Source: Streptomyces sp. CGMCC 4.7035 (GTDB lineage: Bacteria > Actinomycetota > Actinomycetes > Streptomycetales > Streptomycetaceae). Taken from it: a DNA stretch of 64,000 bases. Under the pieces are notes generated by a model that did no database searches, was not told the origin of the DNA, and saw only the letters and a program-made list of their open reading frames with translations. The DNA lies in contig NZ_CP134053.1 of the NCBI RefSeq assembly GCF_031583065.1, forward strand, positions 4,216,001-4,280,000, read 5' to 3'. The position numbers and the translations under genes were made by a program. This document shows positions 49,878-58,305 of this stretch, in pieces. Within the stretch, counting starts at the first letter, position 1, and every line of letters starts with the position of its first letter.

Positions 49878-50849
49878 TCAGCGCAGGGCCTCCCGCAGGG
49901 CCGGCAGCAGCTCCTTCGCGGACCACTCCATGAACTCGGTCTGGGTGTCGCCGCCCACCTGTACCAGCGCGATCTCCGTGAAACCCGCCTCGGCGTAGGG
50001 CCGTACGGCCTCGACGAAGTCGGCCGGGTCGTCGCCGCACGGGATCGAGTCGGTGATGTTCTCCGGCCTGACGAACCGCGTGGCCGACGCGAACGAGTCG
50101 GGGTGCGGCAGTTCGGCGTTGACCTTCCAGCCGCCGCCGAACCAGCGGAACTGCTCGTGCGCGCGGCGTACAGCGGCGTCCATGTCCCGGTCGTAACAGA
50201 CCGGCAGCTGACCCACCCGTGGCTTGCCCTCGCCACCGTGCCGGTCGAAGGCGGTCAGCAGCTCCCGCTTCGGCTCGGTGGCGATGACGAGGTCGGCGAG
50301 GTGGCCCGCCAGGGCGCAGGACCGCTCCCCGGAGACGGCGATACCGATCGGTGGCGGCTCGTCCGGCAGGTCCCACAGCCGGGCGGAGTCCACGGCGAAG
50401 TACGTGCCGCGGTGGCTGACATCACCTCCGCCGAAGAGGTCGCGGATGATGCCGACCGCCTCCTCCAGCATCTCGTGCCGCACTTCGACGGAGGGCCAAC
50501 CCTCGCCCACCACATGCTCGTTGAGGTTCTCGCCGGAGCCGAGCCCCAACCGGAACCGGCCCTGCGACAGCAACTGCATCGTCGCCGCCTTCTGGGCCAC
50601 CACCGCCGGGTGGTAGCGGACGGTCGGACACGTCACATACGTCATCAGCGGGATGCGCGAGGTGGCCTGGGCCGCCGCGCCCAGCACACTCCACGCGTAG
50701 GGCGCGTGCCCCTGCGCCCGTAGCCACGGAAAGTAGTGGTCGGAAGTCACGGAGAAGTCGAACCCCGCCTCCTCGGCGCGCACCACGTGGTCGACGAGCT
50801 CGCGCGGGCCCGCCTGCTCGGTCATCATCGTGTATCCGATTTGCACCAT
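49878..50849 (-). CDS. F420-dependent LLM-class oxidoreductase
   Basis: A 323-residue luciferase-like (TIM-barrel) oxidoreductase. Motifs include VQIGYTMMTEQAGPRELVD, SVTSDHYFPWL and GLGSGENLNEHV, all typical of the actinobacterial F420 group. Such enzymes reduce or oxidise small molecules with F420H2. The start was set at the ATG at 50849 because the longer frame upstream runs over the 18-bp repeat array. The ribosome site is weak. It is the first gene of a possible two-gene unit with the PobA-like gene. Confidence 0.85.
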   Translation of the reverse strand: MVQIGYTMMTEQAGPRELVDHVVRAEEAGFDFSVTSDHYFPWLRAQGHAPYAWSVLGAAAQATSRIPLMTYVTCPTVRYHPAVVAQKAATMQLLSQGRFRLGLGSGENLNEHVVGEGWPSVEVRHEMLEEAVGIIRDLFGGGDVSHRGTYFAVDSARLWDLPDEPPPIGIAVSGERSCALAGHLADLVIATEPKRELLTAFDRHGGEGKPRVGQLPVCYDRDMDAAVRRAHEQFRWFGGGWKVNAELPHPDSFASATRFVRPENITDSIPCGDDPADFVEAVRPYAEAGFTEIALVQVGGDTQTEFMEWSAKELLPALREALR

Positions 50850-50898
50850 AAGGCGCGGGTTCCCGGTCGGAAGGCACGGAAACGGCGGACCCGCCTCC

Positions 50899-51000
50899 GC
50901 CGTCGGGATCATGGACGCCGTCGGGATCATGGACCGCAGTCGGATCGAGGACCGCTGTCGGATCAAGGACCGCCGTCGGGTTCAAGTACCACCGTCGGGC
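50899..51000 (-). repeat. 18-bp tandem repeats between two genes
   Basis: Starting at 50899, about five and a half degenerate copies of an 18-bp unit (GCCGTCGGGATCATGGAC and variants) run to about 51000. They fill the gap between the start of the F420-dependent oxidoreductase gene and the end of the PP2C gene. The first two copies are identical. A promoter for the oxidoreductase gene must lie in or next to them. Confidence 0.85.
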
Positions 51001-51005
51001 GTCCT

Positions 51006-51821
51006 TCACCTGCTGGGAGGGCTCGGCACCACGCGGATGACAGCGGCGGTGACGTTGTCCTGCCCGCCCGCGTCCAGGGCGTGGCCGACCAGCGTGCGCG
51101 CGTCGGCCCGCGCATCCGGGCGGCGGCTGCCGAGTACGTCCCTCAGCCGAGCGGCGTCCGGCAGATGGCGCCACAGGCCGTCCGTGCACAACAGCAGACG
51201 GCCGGGTACCAGGGGCCGATAGCCGCGGACGCGCGCGGTCACCGGCCCGGCGTCGGCGCCCAGCCATGCGGTGAGGGCGTCGTGGTCACCGGTGTCGTCC
51301 TCGGTCAGTGCCATGCCCGGCCCCTCGTCGGGCAGCCAGTAGGCCCGGCTGTCACCGACCCAGGCACTCCAGACCCCCTCCGGCCCGGCGACACCGGCGA
51401 CGAACGTGCAGGCGGGCGCGGCGTCCTTCGACGCGGCCAGAGCGCTTACCGCCCGGCCCGCGCGCACGGCGGCCTCGTGGAGCGCCACCTCCGGCAGGGC
51501 CCCCTCCGGCAACCGTGCGACCAGGACCGCCGCTCCTGCCTCGGCCGCGACGCGTGCCGCCCGCTCCGGCCGCGGCGACATGGACACCCCGTCACAGACG
51601 ACTCCGATCGTCCACCCACCGCTGGTGGCGAGCGCCAGGGCGTCGGCGTTGACCTCGCGTCGACGGCCCCGGTCACTTATCCCGGCGGCGTCATCGCCCG
51701 CTGTGATCTCCACATGCGCCCGGAAGTCCGGCTGCACCGCACCGCAGTGCCAGCAGACGCCGTCGGGCGCCACGGTCCCACCGCACCGGACGCATTCCAT
51801 GTTCTCGGCATTCTTGATCAT
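51006..51821 (-). CDS. PP2C-family protein phosphatase with N-terminal zinc ribbon
   Basis: A 271-residue PPM-type Ser/Thr phosphatase. Residues 10-28 form a zinc ribbon with two CxxC pairs (CVRCG and CWHCG). The phosphatase core shows SDRGRRREVNAD, VVCDGVSMS, GDSRAYW, LLCTDGLW and GGQDNVTAAVI with the expected Asp residues. It may reverse phosphorylation by Ser/Thr kinases; the zinc ribbon could direct it to a partner. Two starts are possible (ATG at 51821 or at 51800); the latter begins just before the zinc ribbon. Confidence 0.85.
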   Translation of the reverse strand: MIKNAENMECVRCGGTVAPDGVCWHCGAVQPDFRAHVEITAGDDAAGISDRGRRREVNADALALATSGGWTIGVVCDGVSMSPRPERAARVAAEAGAAVLVARLPEGALPEVALHEAAVRAGRAVSALAASKDAAPACTFVAGVAGPEGVWSAWVGDSRAYWLPDEGPGMALTEDDTGDHDALTAWLGADAGPVTARVRGYRPLVPGRLLLCTDGLWRHLPDAARLRDVLGSRRPDARADARTLVGHALDAGGQDNVTAAVIRVVPSPPSR

Positions 51822-51848
51822 CAGCCGAGCATCCTGCCACGCCCCGGC

Positions 51849-52808
51849 TCACCGCAGCCCGAACCTGTCCACCCATCCCAGGACGTCGGCCACGCTCGCG
51901 TTGCCGCCGCACACCACCAGACCCAGCCGGGCCCCGTCGCCGACCCGCTTCAGTACCTGCCGGGCCGCGGGCAGCAGACAGCCCGCGGCGGGCTCGGTCC
52001 ACACCTTGGCGTGCTCGGCGAGTTCGAGGCTGCCGCGGACCGCCTCCGCGTCCGGGACCACCAGAACCTCGGTCACCAGGGCCGACACATGGTCGTACGT
52101 CAACTGCGAGACGGTCGGCGCGCTGAGCGTGGTCACGATCGACGACACCTCCACCCCCACCGGGCCGCCCGCCGCCAGCGCCTCGGACATGGCCTGGGCG
52201 CCCTCCGTCTCCACGCCCCAGACACGGATCCCGGGCCGCAGGGCGTGCAGCGCGGCCGCCACGCCCGCGATCAGCCCGCCGCCCCCGACGCTCACCAGAA
52301 CGTCCGTCAACGCGCCCGCGTCCTCGGCGAGTTCGAGGCCGACGGTGCCCTGCCCGGCGATCACCACCGGATCGTCGAAGGGGTGCACCAGGGTCAGCCC
52401 CTCGTCCCGCAGCCGCCCCGTGAGCGCGAAGGCTTCGGCCATTCCGTCCGTCAGCCGCAGCGACGCCCCCGTCGACTCCACGATCTCGATGGACCGCGCG
52501 GGCGCCGAGCGCGGCATCACCACCGTCGCCTTCACCTCCAGCGCGGCGGCCATGACCGCGAGCGCGATCCCGTGGTTGCCGCCGCTGACGGCCACCACCC
52601 CCGCCGCCCGCTCGGCCTCGCCGAGGGCCAGCAGCCGCGCCGTCGCGCCGCGCGCCTTGAAGGAACCGGTGCGCTGCAGCAGTTCCAGTTTCGCGGTCAC
52701 CGGTACCCCGAGCAGCGCGGTGAGCCCCGGGCTCTCCACCGTCGGCGTCCGCACGATGTGTCCGGCGATCCGCTCTCCGGCGTCGCGAATGTCCGAGATC
52801 CCGATCAA
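51849..52808 (-). CDS. PLP-dependent threonine/serine dehydratase-like enzyme
   Basis: A 319-residue fold-type II PLP enzyme. The PLP Lys is in RTGSFKARGA (near residue 51), the phosphate loop is VSVGGGGLIAG and SGGNHG interacts with the substrate carboxylate. It deaminates threonine or serine; the single-domain length matches catabolic or broad-specificity forms and has no regulatory ACT domain. The gene is separated by only 27 bp from the PP2C gene downstream and may be cotranscribed with it. Confidence 0.88.
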   Translation of the reverse strand: MIGISDIRDAGERIAGHIVRTPTVESPGLTALLGVPVTAKLELLQRTGSFKARGATARLLALGEAERAAGVVAVSGGNHGIALAVMAAALEVKATVVMPRSAPARSIEIVESTGASLRLTDGMAEAFALTGRLRDEGLTLVHPFDDPVVIAGQGTVGLELAEDAGALTDVLVSVGGGGLIAGVAAALHALRPGIRVWGVETEGAQAMSEALAAGGPVGVEVSSIVTTLSAPTVSQLTYDHVSALVTEVLVVPDAEAVRGSLELAEHAKVWTEPAAGCLLPAARQVLKRVGDGARLGLVVCGGNASVADVLGWVDRFGLR

Positions 52809-52899
52809 CGCTCCTACCTCCCATGACAGTTGCGTTCGCGCACGACGCGGCTGTCGCGCCGCCTCTCACCCTGGCGAATGAAACCTGGCGTCGGCAAGC

Positions 52900-52945
52900 C
52901 GCGCCCCTGAAGGGGCGCGGGGAACTGCGCGAGCAACCATCTGCG
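52900..52945. repeat. Streptomyces-type intergenic GC hairpin element
   Basis: A short perfect hairpin (GCGCCCCT-GA-AGGGGCGC, 52901-52918) followed by GGGGAACTGCGCGAGC. This combination is widely found between genes in Streptomyces, from memory of many such genomes. It sits in the gap between the dehydratase gene and the zinc-finger gene, 80 bp from the latter's end, and might act as terminator. Confidence 0.5.
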
Positions 52946-53000
52946 ACCTGCACCGTGACGACGACTGCCGGAACCGCTCCGCAACTTGTTAACAGCAGGC

Positions 53001-53351
53001 CTAGCGGAGCGTCTCCGCCCAGTTCGCCGGCACCCGACCCGCCGGCCCCGGCGCGGGCTGGTCGGCCGGGTGGCTGAGCGGAGGAGCGAGGTCGGGACCG
53101 GACTCGTACAGCTCCGAGGTGGTGTAGTCCCAGAACCACTCCTCGCCCGGCTCGAAGCTGCGGATCACCGGATGCCCGGTGGCATGGAAGTGGGCGGTGG
53201 CGTGCTTGGCGGGTGAGTCGTCACAGCAGCCGATGTGCCCGCACTGCGTGCACCGGCGCAGATGGAACCACCAGCCGCCGGCCTCGTCGCACTCCACGCA
53301 GCCGGTGCCGCTCGGCGGGACGCTGGGGTCGATTCCGTTCACTGTGGTCAT
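53001..53351 (-). CDS. UBP-type zinc finger protein
   Basis: A 116-residue protein whose central part is a UBP (ubiquitin-carboxyl-terminal-hydrolase-type) zinc finger: GTGCVECDEAGGWWFHLRRC, TQCGHIGCCD, KHATAHFHATGHPV with Cys and His ligands in the expected order. Streptomyces have no ubiquitin, so it must bind another partner, perhaps a protein C-terminus. It overlaps the histidine kinase gene by 4 bp (ATGA) and is the last gene of a three-gene operon. Confidence 0.85.
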   Translation of the reverse strand: MTTVNGIDPSVPPSGTGCVECDEAGGWWFHLRRCTQCGHIGCCDDSPAKHATAHFHATGHPVIRSFEPGEEWFWDYTTSELYESGPDLAPPLSHPADQPAPGPAGRVPANWAETLR

Positions 53352-54847
53352 GACGCCTCCGCTGGGGTCTCGGAAACCGGCTGTTGGTCGGAACCCGGCT
53401 CGATGACGTCGGACTCCGCGGCGGTCAGCGGCAACCGTACCCGGAACCGCGTGTCGCCCGGCACCGAGTGGACATCCAGGCTGCCGTGGTGCTTGTTGAC
53501 GACGATGCGCCAGGAGATGTCCAGGCCGAGCCCGGTGCCCTGGCCGACCGGCTTGGTGGTGAAGAACGGGTCGAAGATACGGCTGCGGATGTCCGCCGGC
53601 ACGCCCGGGCCCGTGTCGCGGAACTCGACGAGCAGCTGGTCGCGGTCGAGGGCGGTCCGCACGGTCAACGTGCCGTCCCCGCCCCCGTCGTTCATGGCCG
53701 AGACCGCGTTGTCGATGAGGTTCGTCCACACCTGGTTCAGCTCGCCCGGGTAGGCGGGAATGTTCGGCAGCGTCCGGTCGTACTCCTTGACGACGGTGAT
53801 CCGCTTTCCCATCTTCCCGGAGAGCATCAGCAGGGTGCTGTCGAGGAGTTCGTGGACGTCGACGACCTGGTAGGGCGCCCGGTCGAGCTGGGAGTACTGC
53901 CTGGCCGCGTTGACGAGCGTGGAGACCCGGGTCGTGGAGTCCTCGATCTCGTTCATGAGCAGTTCGGTCTCGACCGTGTAGTTGAGCCAGCGGATCGCGC
54001 CTTCGAGGGTCTCCTCGTCGACGGCCGCCGCCACCTGGTCCAGCCAGTCGGTGTCGAGTCCGGCCTGCACGAAGGTCGGCGCGAGCTGCCAGCCGCCCTG
54101 GATACCGTGGTCGTCGAGCCAGTCGCCGAGCGCGTCCTCACGGTCGGACGCCTCCAGGGGGCTGAGCGGCGTCGCCTTGGCGACCTGTTCCGCGGTCCGC
54201 TCCTGAATGTCGACGAGCGTCAGCAGCGTCTGCGGCTCGTACCGTCCGGCGGCGATGACCCCCAGCTTGTGCCGCATCCCGGCCACGCGCTCGCGCAGTG
54301 CCGAGGTGGCGCTCACGGCCGCGGCGGCCGGGTTGTTGAGCTCATGGGTCAGGCCCGCGGACAGGGAGCCGAGCGCCAGCAGCCGCTCCCGCTGGTTGAT
54401 GACCTGCTGCGTGTTCTTGGTGCCGAAGAACAGCCCCTCCAGCAGATGCACCGCCATCGGGAACCAGTCCCGCATGACCGCGGCGAAGGTGTCGGAGGGC
54501 AGGATGAAGAACCGCGAGGGTTCGGTGACCCGCATCGACCCGTTGTACGTCGCCGCCCGCGCCCGGTCGCCGAGATATGCCTGGAAGGCACCCGCGTACA
54601 CGCCGCGCTGCGACGTCCGGTTGATCTCCACGTCGTCGGAGCCGACCCGGCGCGACAGCACCACCGTGCCGTTCAGGAGAACGAAGAAACAGGTGGCCGG
54701 CTCGCCCTCGGTGTACACCGGGCCGGGTTCGAACAGTTCCACCCGCCCTTCCCGGCACAGCCGCGCCAGCTGTTCGTCGTCCAGCTTCTCGAACAGGAAG
54801 AGCGTCCTCAGCTCCGCCTGGTCGCACACCATGGGCCGGCCGCTCAC
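53348..54847 (-). CDS. Histidine kinase with N-terminal cyclic-nucleotide-binding domain
   Basis: A 499-residue cytosolic sensor kinase. A cNMP-binding-type domain fills residues 10-130 (LFLFEKLDDEQL, GEPATCFFVLLNGTVVL). His168 in LTHELNNP is the phosphoacceptor. The ATPase end shows NLIDNAVSAM (N box), DTGPGVPADI (G1), FFTTKPVGQGTGLGLDI (G2). Whether the CNB part binds cAMP is unknown. GTG start at 54847, 22 bp after the receiver-flavoprotein gene, so they form one operon. It likely phosphorylates that receiver. Confidence 0.9.
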   Translation of the reverse strand: MSGRPMVCDQAELRTLFLFEKLDDEQLARLCREGRVELFEPGPVYTEGEPATCFFVLLNGTVVLSRRVGSDDVEINRTSQRGVYAGAFQAYLGDRARAATYNGSMRVTEPSRFFILPSDTFAAVMRDWFPMAVHLLEGLFFGTKNTQQVINQRERLLALGSLSAGLTHELNNPAAAAVSATSALRERVAGMRHKLGVIAAGRYEPQTLLTLVDIQERTAEQVAKATPLSPLEASDREDALGDWLDDHGIQGGWQLAPTFVQAGLDTDWLDQVAAAVDEETLEGAIRWLNYTVETELLMNEIEDSTTRVSTLVNAARQYSQLDRAPYQVVDVHELLDSTLLMLSGKMGKRITVVKEYDRTLPNIPAYPGELNQVWTNLIDNAVSAMNDGGGDGTLTVRTALDRDQLLVEFRDTGPGVPADIRSRIFDPFFTTKPVGQGTGLGLDISWRIVVNKHHGSLDVHSVPGDTRFRVRLPLTAAESDVIEPGSDQQPVSETPAEAS

Positions 54848-54869
54848 GACCGCCCCCCGCGCTGTGGGT

Positions 54870-56549
54870 TCATGACTGCTCCAGATACCGGTGGACGAGC
54901 ATCACGGCCATGGCCCCCTCGCCCACGGCGGAGGCGACCCGTTTGGCGGACTCGGCGCGCGCGTCGCCCGCCACGAACACGCCGGGGACATTGGTCTCCA
55001 GGTGGTACGGAGGCCGGTCCAGCTCCCAGCCCGGCGGCGGCTGTCCGTCGCTGGTCATGTCGGGGCCGGTCGGGATGAACCCGTGCTCGTCCCGCAGCAC
55101 GGTCCCCTCCAGCCAGTCGGTGAGCGGGGCCGCGCCGATGAACACGAACAGCCACTGCGCGTCGACGAGTTCCGTCTGTCCCGTCACCACGTCCCGCAGT
55201 GTCAGCTTCTCCAGGTGGCCGGAGCCGTGCGCGGCCTCCACCACGGTGCGGGTGCGCACGGAGATGTTCGGCGCGCCGTCAAGCTGCTGGATCAGGTAGT
55301 GCGACATCGACGCCGACAGGGACTCTCCCCGTACGAGCAGGGTGACCGACTTGGCGCCCCGGGACAGGTACATCGCCGCCTGACCCGCGGAGTTGGCGCC
55401 GCCGACGATGTACACGTCGTACCCCGCACAGGCCGGCGCCTCCGTGAGTGCCGAACCGTAGAAGACTCCGCACCCCGTCAACTCCGTGAGCCCCGGGGCC
55501 TGGAGCTCCCGGTACGACACGCCGGTCGCGAGGATCACGCTGTGCGCGGCGATCGCGGACCCGTCCGAGAACCGCACGACGCGCGCGGCCCCGTTGACCT
55601 CCAGGCCGCTCACCTCGCGCGCGGTGAGGATCTCGGCGCCGAACTTCTTCGCCTGCCGGCGCGCCCGGTCGGTGAGCTGGCCGCCCGACACACCGTCCGG
55701 GAAGCCGAGGTAGTTCTCGATCCGGGAACTCTGCCCGGCCTGCCCGCCGGTCGCGGACCGCTCCACGAGCAGCGTCCGCAGGCCCTCCGACGCCCCGTAC
55801 ACGGCCGCCCCGAGCCCGGCGGGCCCGCCGCCGATCACGACGAGGTCGTAGAAGTCCGAGGTCGGCGTCGTCGCCAGGCCCACGTGCGCCGCGAGATCCG
55901 CATCCTCGGGTTCGACCAGGGGGGTACCGTCCGGGGTGACGACGAGCGGGAGCCGCTCCCCGTCCTGCCCGGCCGCCGCCAGCAGCCGCTGACCCTCCGG
56001 CATGTCGACCGAGTACCAGCGGTAGGGCACCTGGTTGCGGGCGAGGAACTCACGTACCTCCGACGACCGCGCCGACCAGCGGTGCCCGACCACCTTGGTG
56101 ACGGCGACCGGCCGGTAGGCGGAGGTCCGCCATGCCTCCAGCAGATCGTCCAGGACCGGGTAGAGCTTCTCCTCGGGCGGATCCCATGGTTTGAGGAGGT
56201 AGTGGTCGAGGTCGATGACGTTGATCGCGTCGATGGCCGCGTTGGTGTCCGCGTAGGCGGTCAGCAGCACCCGGCGCGCGCCCGGATAGACGTCCAGGGC
56301 CTGTTCCAGGAATTCGATGCCGTTCATCTCGGGCATCCGGTAGTCGGCCATGATGACCGCCACCAGCTCGCCGCGCAGCTTCAGCTCCCGCAGCGCCTCC
56401 AGCGCGCTCTCACCGGACTCGGCCCGCACGATGCGGTACGACTCGCCGTACCGGCGGCGCAGGTCGCGCGCCACGGCACGCGATACTCCGGGATCGTCGT
56501 CCACGGTCAGGATGACGGTCCGTGCCGCTGCGGCGGCGGCCTGTGCCAT
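54870..56549 (-). CDS. Response-regulator receiver fused to thioredoxin-reductase-like flavoprotein
   Basis: A 559-residue fusion. Receiver domain 12-135: DDDP acidic pocket (17-19), phosphoacceptor Asp69 in MADYRMPEMNG, Lys120 in LLKPW. Residues 145-228 form a thioredoxin/glutaredoxin-like section without cysteines. The FAD/NAD(P)H part (235-559) has GGGPAG, GQAGQSSRIENYLGFPDG and the terminal FVAGDARAESAKRVA; the usual redox CxxC of thioredoxin reductase is missing (the region reads CGVFYGSALTEA). The ATG at 56549 follows GGGAGACTTT. Phosphorylation by the partner kinase could switch flavin chemistry. Confidence 0.88.
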   Translation of the reverse strand: MAQAAAAAARTVILTVDDDPGVSRAVARDLRRRYGESYRIVRAESGESALEALRELKLRGELVAVIMADYRMPEMNGIEFLEQALDVYPGARRVLLTAYADTNAAIDAINVIDLDHYLLKPWDPPEEKLYPVLDDLLEAWRTSAYRPVAVTKVVGHRWSARSSEVREFLARNQVPYRWYSVDMPEGQRLLAAAGQDGERLPLVVTPDGTPLVEPEDADLAAHVGLATTPTSDFYDLVVIGGGPAGLGAAVYGASEGLRTLLVERSATGGQAGQSSRIENYLGFPDGVSGGQLTDRARRQAKKFGAEILTAREVSGLEVNGAARVVRFSDGSAIAAHSVILATGVSYRELQAPGLTELTGCGVFYGSALTEAPACAGYDVYIVGGANSAGQAAMYLSRGAKSVTLLVRGESLSASMSHYLIQQLDGAPNISVRTRTVVEAAHGSGHLEKLTLRDVVTGQTELVDAQWLFVFIGAAPLTDWLEGTVLRDEHGFIPTGPDMTSDGQPPPGWELDRPPYHLETNVPGVFVAGDARAESAKRVASAVGEGAMAVMLVHRYLEQS

Positions 56550-56678
56550 AAAGTCTCCCACCCCGGTCTCATCGGCTTCCCGCCCATCGTATGTTCGATC
56601 GTCCCGTTTCGCTCCGGAACCCGGTGAGCACCCGGCTCGGACGGGGAATGGCCGGAGCAATGACAAGGAGGCAACCGT

Positions 56679-57548
56679 ATGACCCGCCCGATCACCGTGG
56701 GAGTGGACGGATCACCGGAGAGCGTCGCCGCGGCGGCCTGGGCGGGCCGGGAGGCGGTGCGCCGGGGTCTGCCGCTGAGGGTCGTGCACGCCTGGGAGTG
56801 GCAGTCCTACGACATCGCCCCGGCCGTCGACCGGGATGCCCAGGCCGGTTGGGTGCGGGAGGCCGTGCGCGAGGTCGAACGGACCCTCCTCGACCGCCAC
56901 CCGGGGCTGACCGTGACCGCAGAGGCCCCGCAGGGCGCGCCCGTCGAGACGCTGGTCGCCGAGGCGGCCGAAGCGGAGCTGCTGGTGCTGGGCTCGCGCG
57001 GGCACGGCGCGGTCGTCGGCTTCCTGCTCGGCTCGGTGGGCCGGAGGGTGATCGCCGAGTCCACCCGGCCCGTGGTGCTGGTCCGCTCCGACGACAAGGC
57101 CACGGCCGAGGTGGCGGGCCGCGAGATCGTCGTCGGCCAGCACGGCGAGCCGGAGGACAGTGCGGCCGCGCTCGGGTTCGCGTTCGCGACGGCGGCGGCC
57201 CGGCAGGCGGCCGTGCGCGTCGTACGAGCCTGGAACCTGCCGCCCGTGTTCGCCTTCAGCCCGGGCTCGTTGAAGCTGCTCGACGAGGCCGGTGGCCTGG
57301 AGCCGTACGAGAGGAAGGCGCTCGACGAGGCACTGCGGCCCTGGCGGGAACGCTTTCCCGAGGTGCCGGTGACCGAGCACGTGGAGATGGGCAGCGCGAG
57401 CCAGGTACTGCTGTCCGTCGCGGGCCGGGCCCAGCTCGTGGTGGTGGGACGACACGCCGCCCACGCCGTGGGGCCGCGGATCGGCTCGGTGGCGCACGCG
57501 CTGCTGCACCACGCGCCGTGCCCGGTGGCGGTCGTACCGCCCGCCTGA
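56679..57548 (+). CDS. Universal stress protein with two Usp domains
   Basis: A 289-residue protein of two UspA-like domains in tandem (about 1-140 and 148-289). The ATP-binding signature is clear in the first (GSRGHGAVVGFLLGSVGRRV) and degenerate in the second (VGRHAAHAVGPRIGSVAHALL). The start follows AAGGAGGCAACC. Proteins of this form rise in dormancy and hypoxia in actinobacteria. It is divergent from the receiver-flavoprotein operon and is followed by an Rv1733c-like gene. Confidence 0.9.
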   Translation: MTRPITVGVDGSPESVAAAAWAGREAVRRGLPLRVVHAWEWQSYDIAPAVDRDAQAGWVREAVREVERTLLDRHPGLTVTAEAPQGAPVETLVAEAAEAELLVLGSRGHGAVVGFLLGSVGRRVIAESTRPVVLVRSDDKATAEVAGREIVVGQHGEPEDSAAALGFAFATAAARQAAVRVVRAWNLPPVFAFSPGSLKLLDEAGGLEPYERKALDEALRPWRERFPEVPVTEHVEMGSASQVLLSVAGRAQLVVVGRHAAHAVGPRIGSVAHALLHHAPCPVAVVPPA

Positions 57549-57655
57549 CATGGTCAAAAGCGGGTGACGAACGCCCCTCCGAACAGGCAGCCCGAGCAGG
57601 AAGCCCGGGCAGGAAGGTCCATTGCGGGCAACGTCCGTGCGAGGAGGTGTCGACG

Positions 57656-58255
57656 GTGACGACGGCACGGCGCGGGAGGCCCGGTGCCCCGGCGGTGCGC
57701 TGGTGGCGGTGGCGGCGCAGTCCGCTGCGCAGGCGCAGTGATGTCGTCGAGGCCTGGATCGTGCTCGCGGCCTGGCTCTTCGCCCTCGTCGCGGGCGTGT
57801 GCGCGGGACTGGCCACGGCCGACGCCGTGGACCAGCGGTTCGTCCGGCAGCGGGCGGAACGCCGGGCCGTCCGGGCCGTTCTCGTGCGGGACGCCCCCGA
57901 GCACACGGACGCGCGCGAGGTGGGCGGCCGCCGGGTGCTCGCCGACGTGCGGTGGACCGCGGCCGACGGCTCCCTGCGGCAGACCCGGACCCGGGTGACA
58001 CCGGGCACCGCGGCGGGCACCCGGATCACCCTGTGGACGGACCGGCAGGGTGTGCTGCGGGGGAGGCCCGTAGCCCCGGCGGAGGCGGCGGTGACCGCGG
58101 TGACCTTCGGCGCGCTGGCCGCGGGGGCGGCCGGCGGTGGTGTGGGATGGGCGGGTACCCGGGCCGTCCGTCTCTGCGTCGACCGGCGCCGCATGGAGCA
58201 GTGGGCGAAGGAGTGGGCCCGCCTCGACAGCCGTGCGGACCCGGGCGCCGGCTGA
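57656..58255 (+). CDS. Rv1733c-like two-helix membrane protein
   Basis: A 199-residue protein with two transmembrane segments (AWIVLAAWLFALVAGVCAGLAT near 35-55 and VTAVTFGALAAGAAGGGVG near 145-165) and an extracellular beta-rich section between them. An Arg-rich cytosolic head (RWWRWRRSPLRRRSD) precedes. This is the pattern of Rv1733c, a hypoxia-regulated membrane protein family of actinobacteria; family match is by eye. The GTG at 57656 was chosen since GAGGAG lies nine bases before it. Confidence 0.75.
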   Translation: MTTARRGRPGAPAVRWWRWRRSPLRRRSDVVEAWIVLAAWLFALVAGVCAGLATADAVDQRFVRQRAERRAVRAVLVRDAPEHTDAREVGGRRVLADVRWTAADGSLRQTRTRVTPGTAAGTRITLWTDRQGVLRGRPVAPAEAAVTAVTFGALAAGAAGGGVGWAGTRAVRLCVDRRRMEQWAKEWARLDSRADPGAG

Positions 58256-58305
58256 GCTTCCCTGTGGGTGCACGGCGTCCTGTGGAGCGGGACGGGGCGC
58301 CGTCG

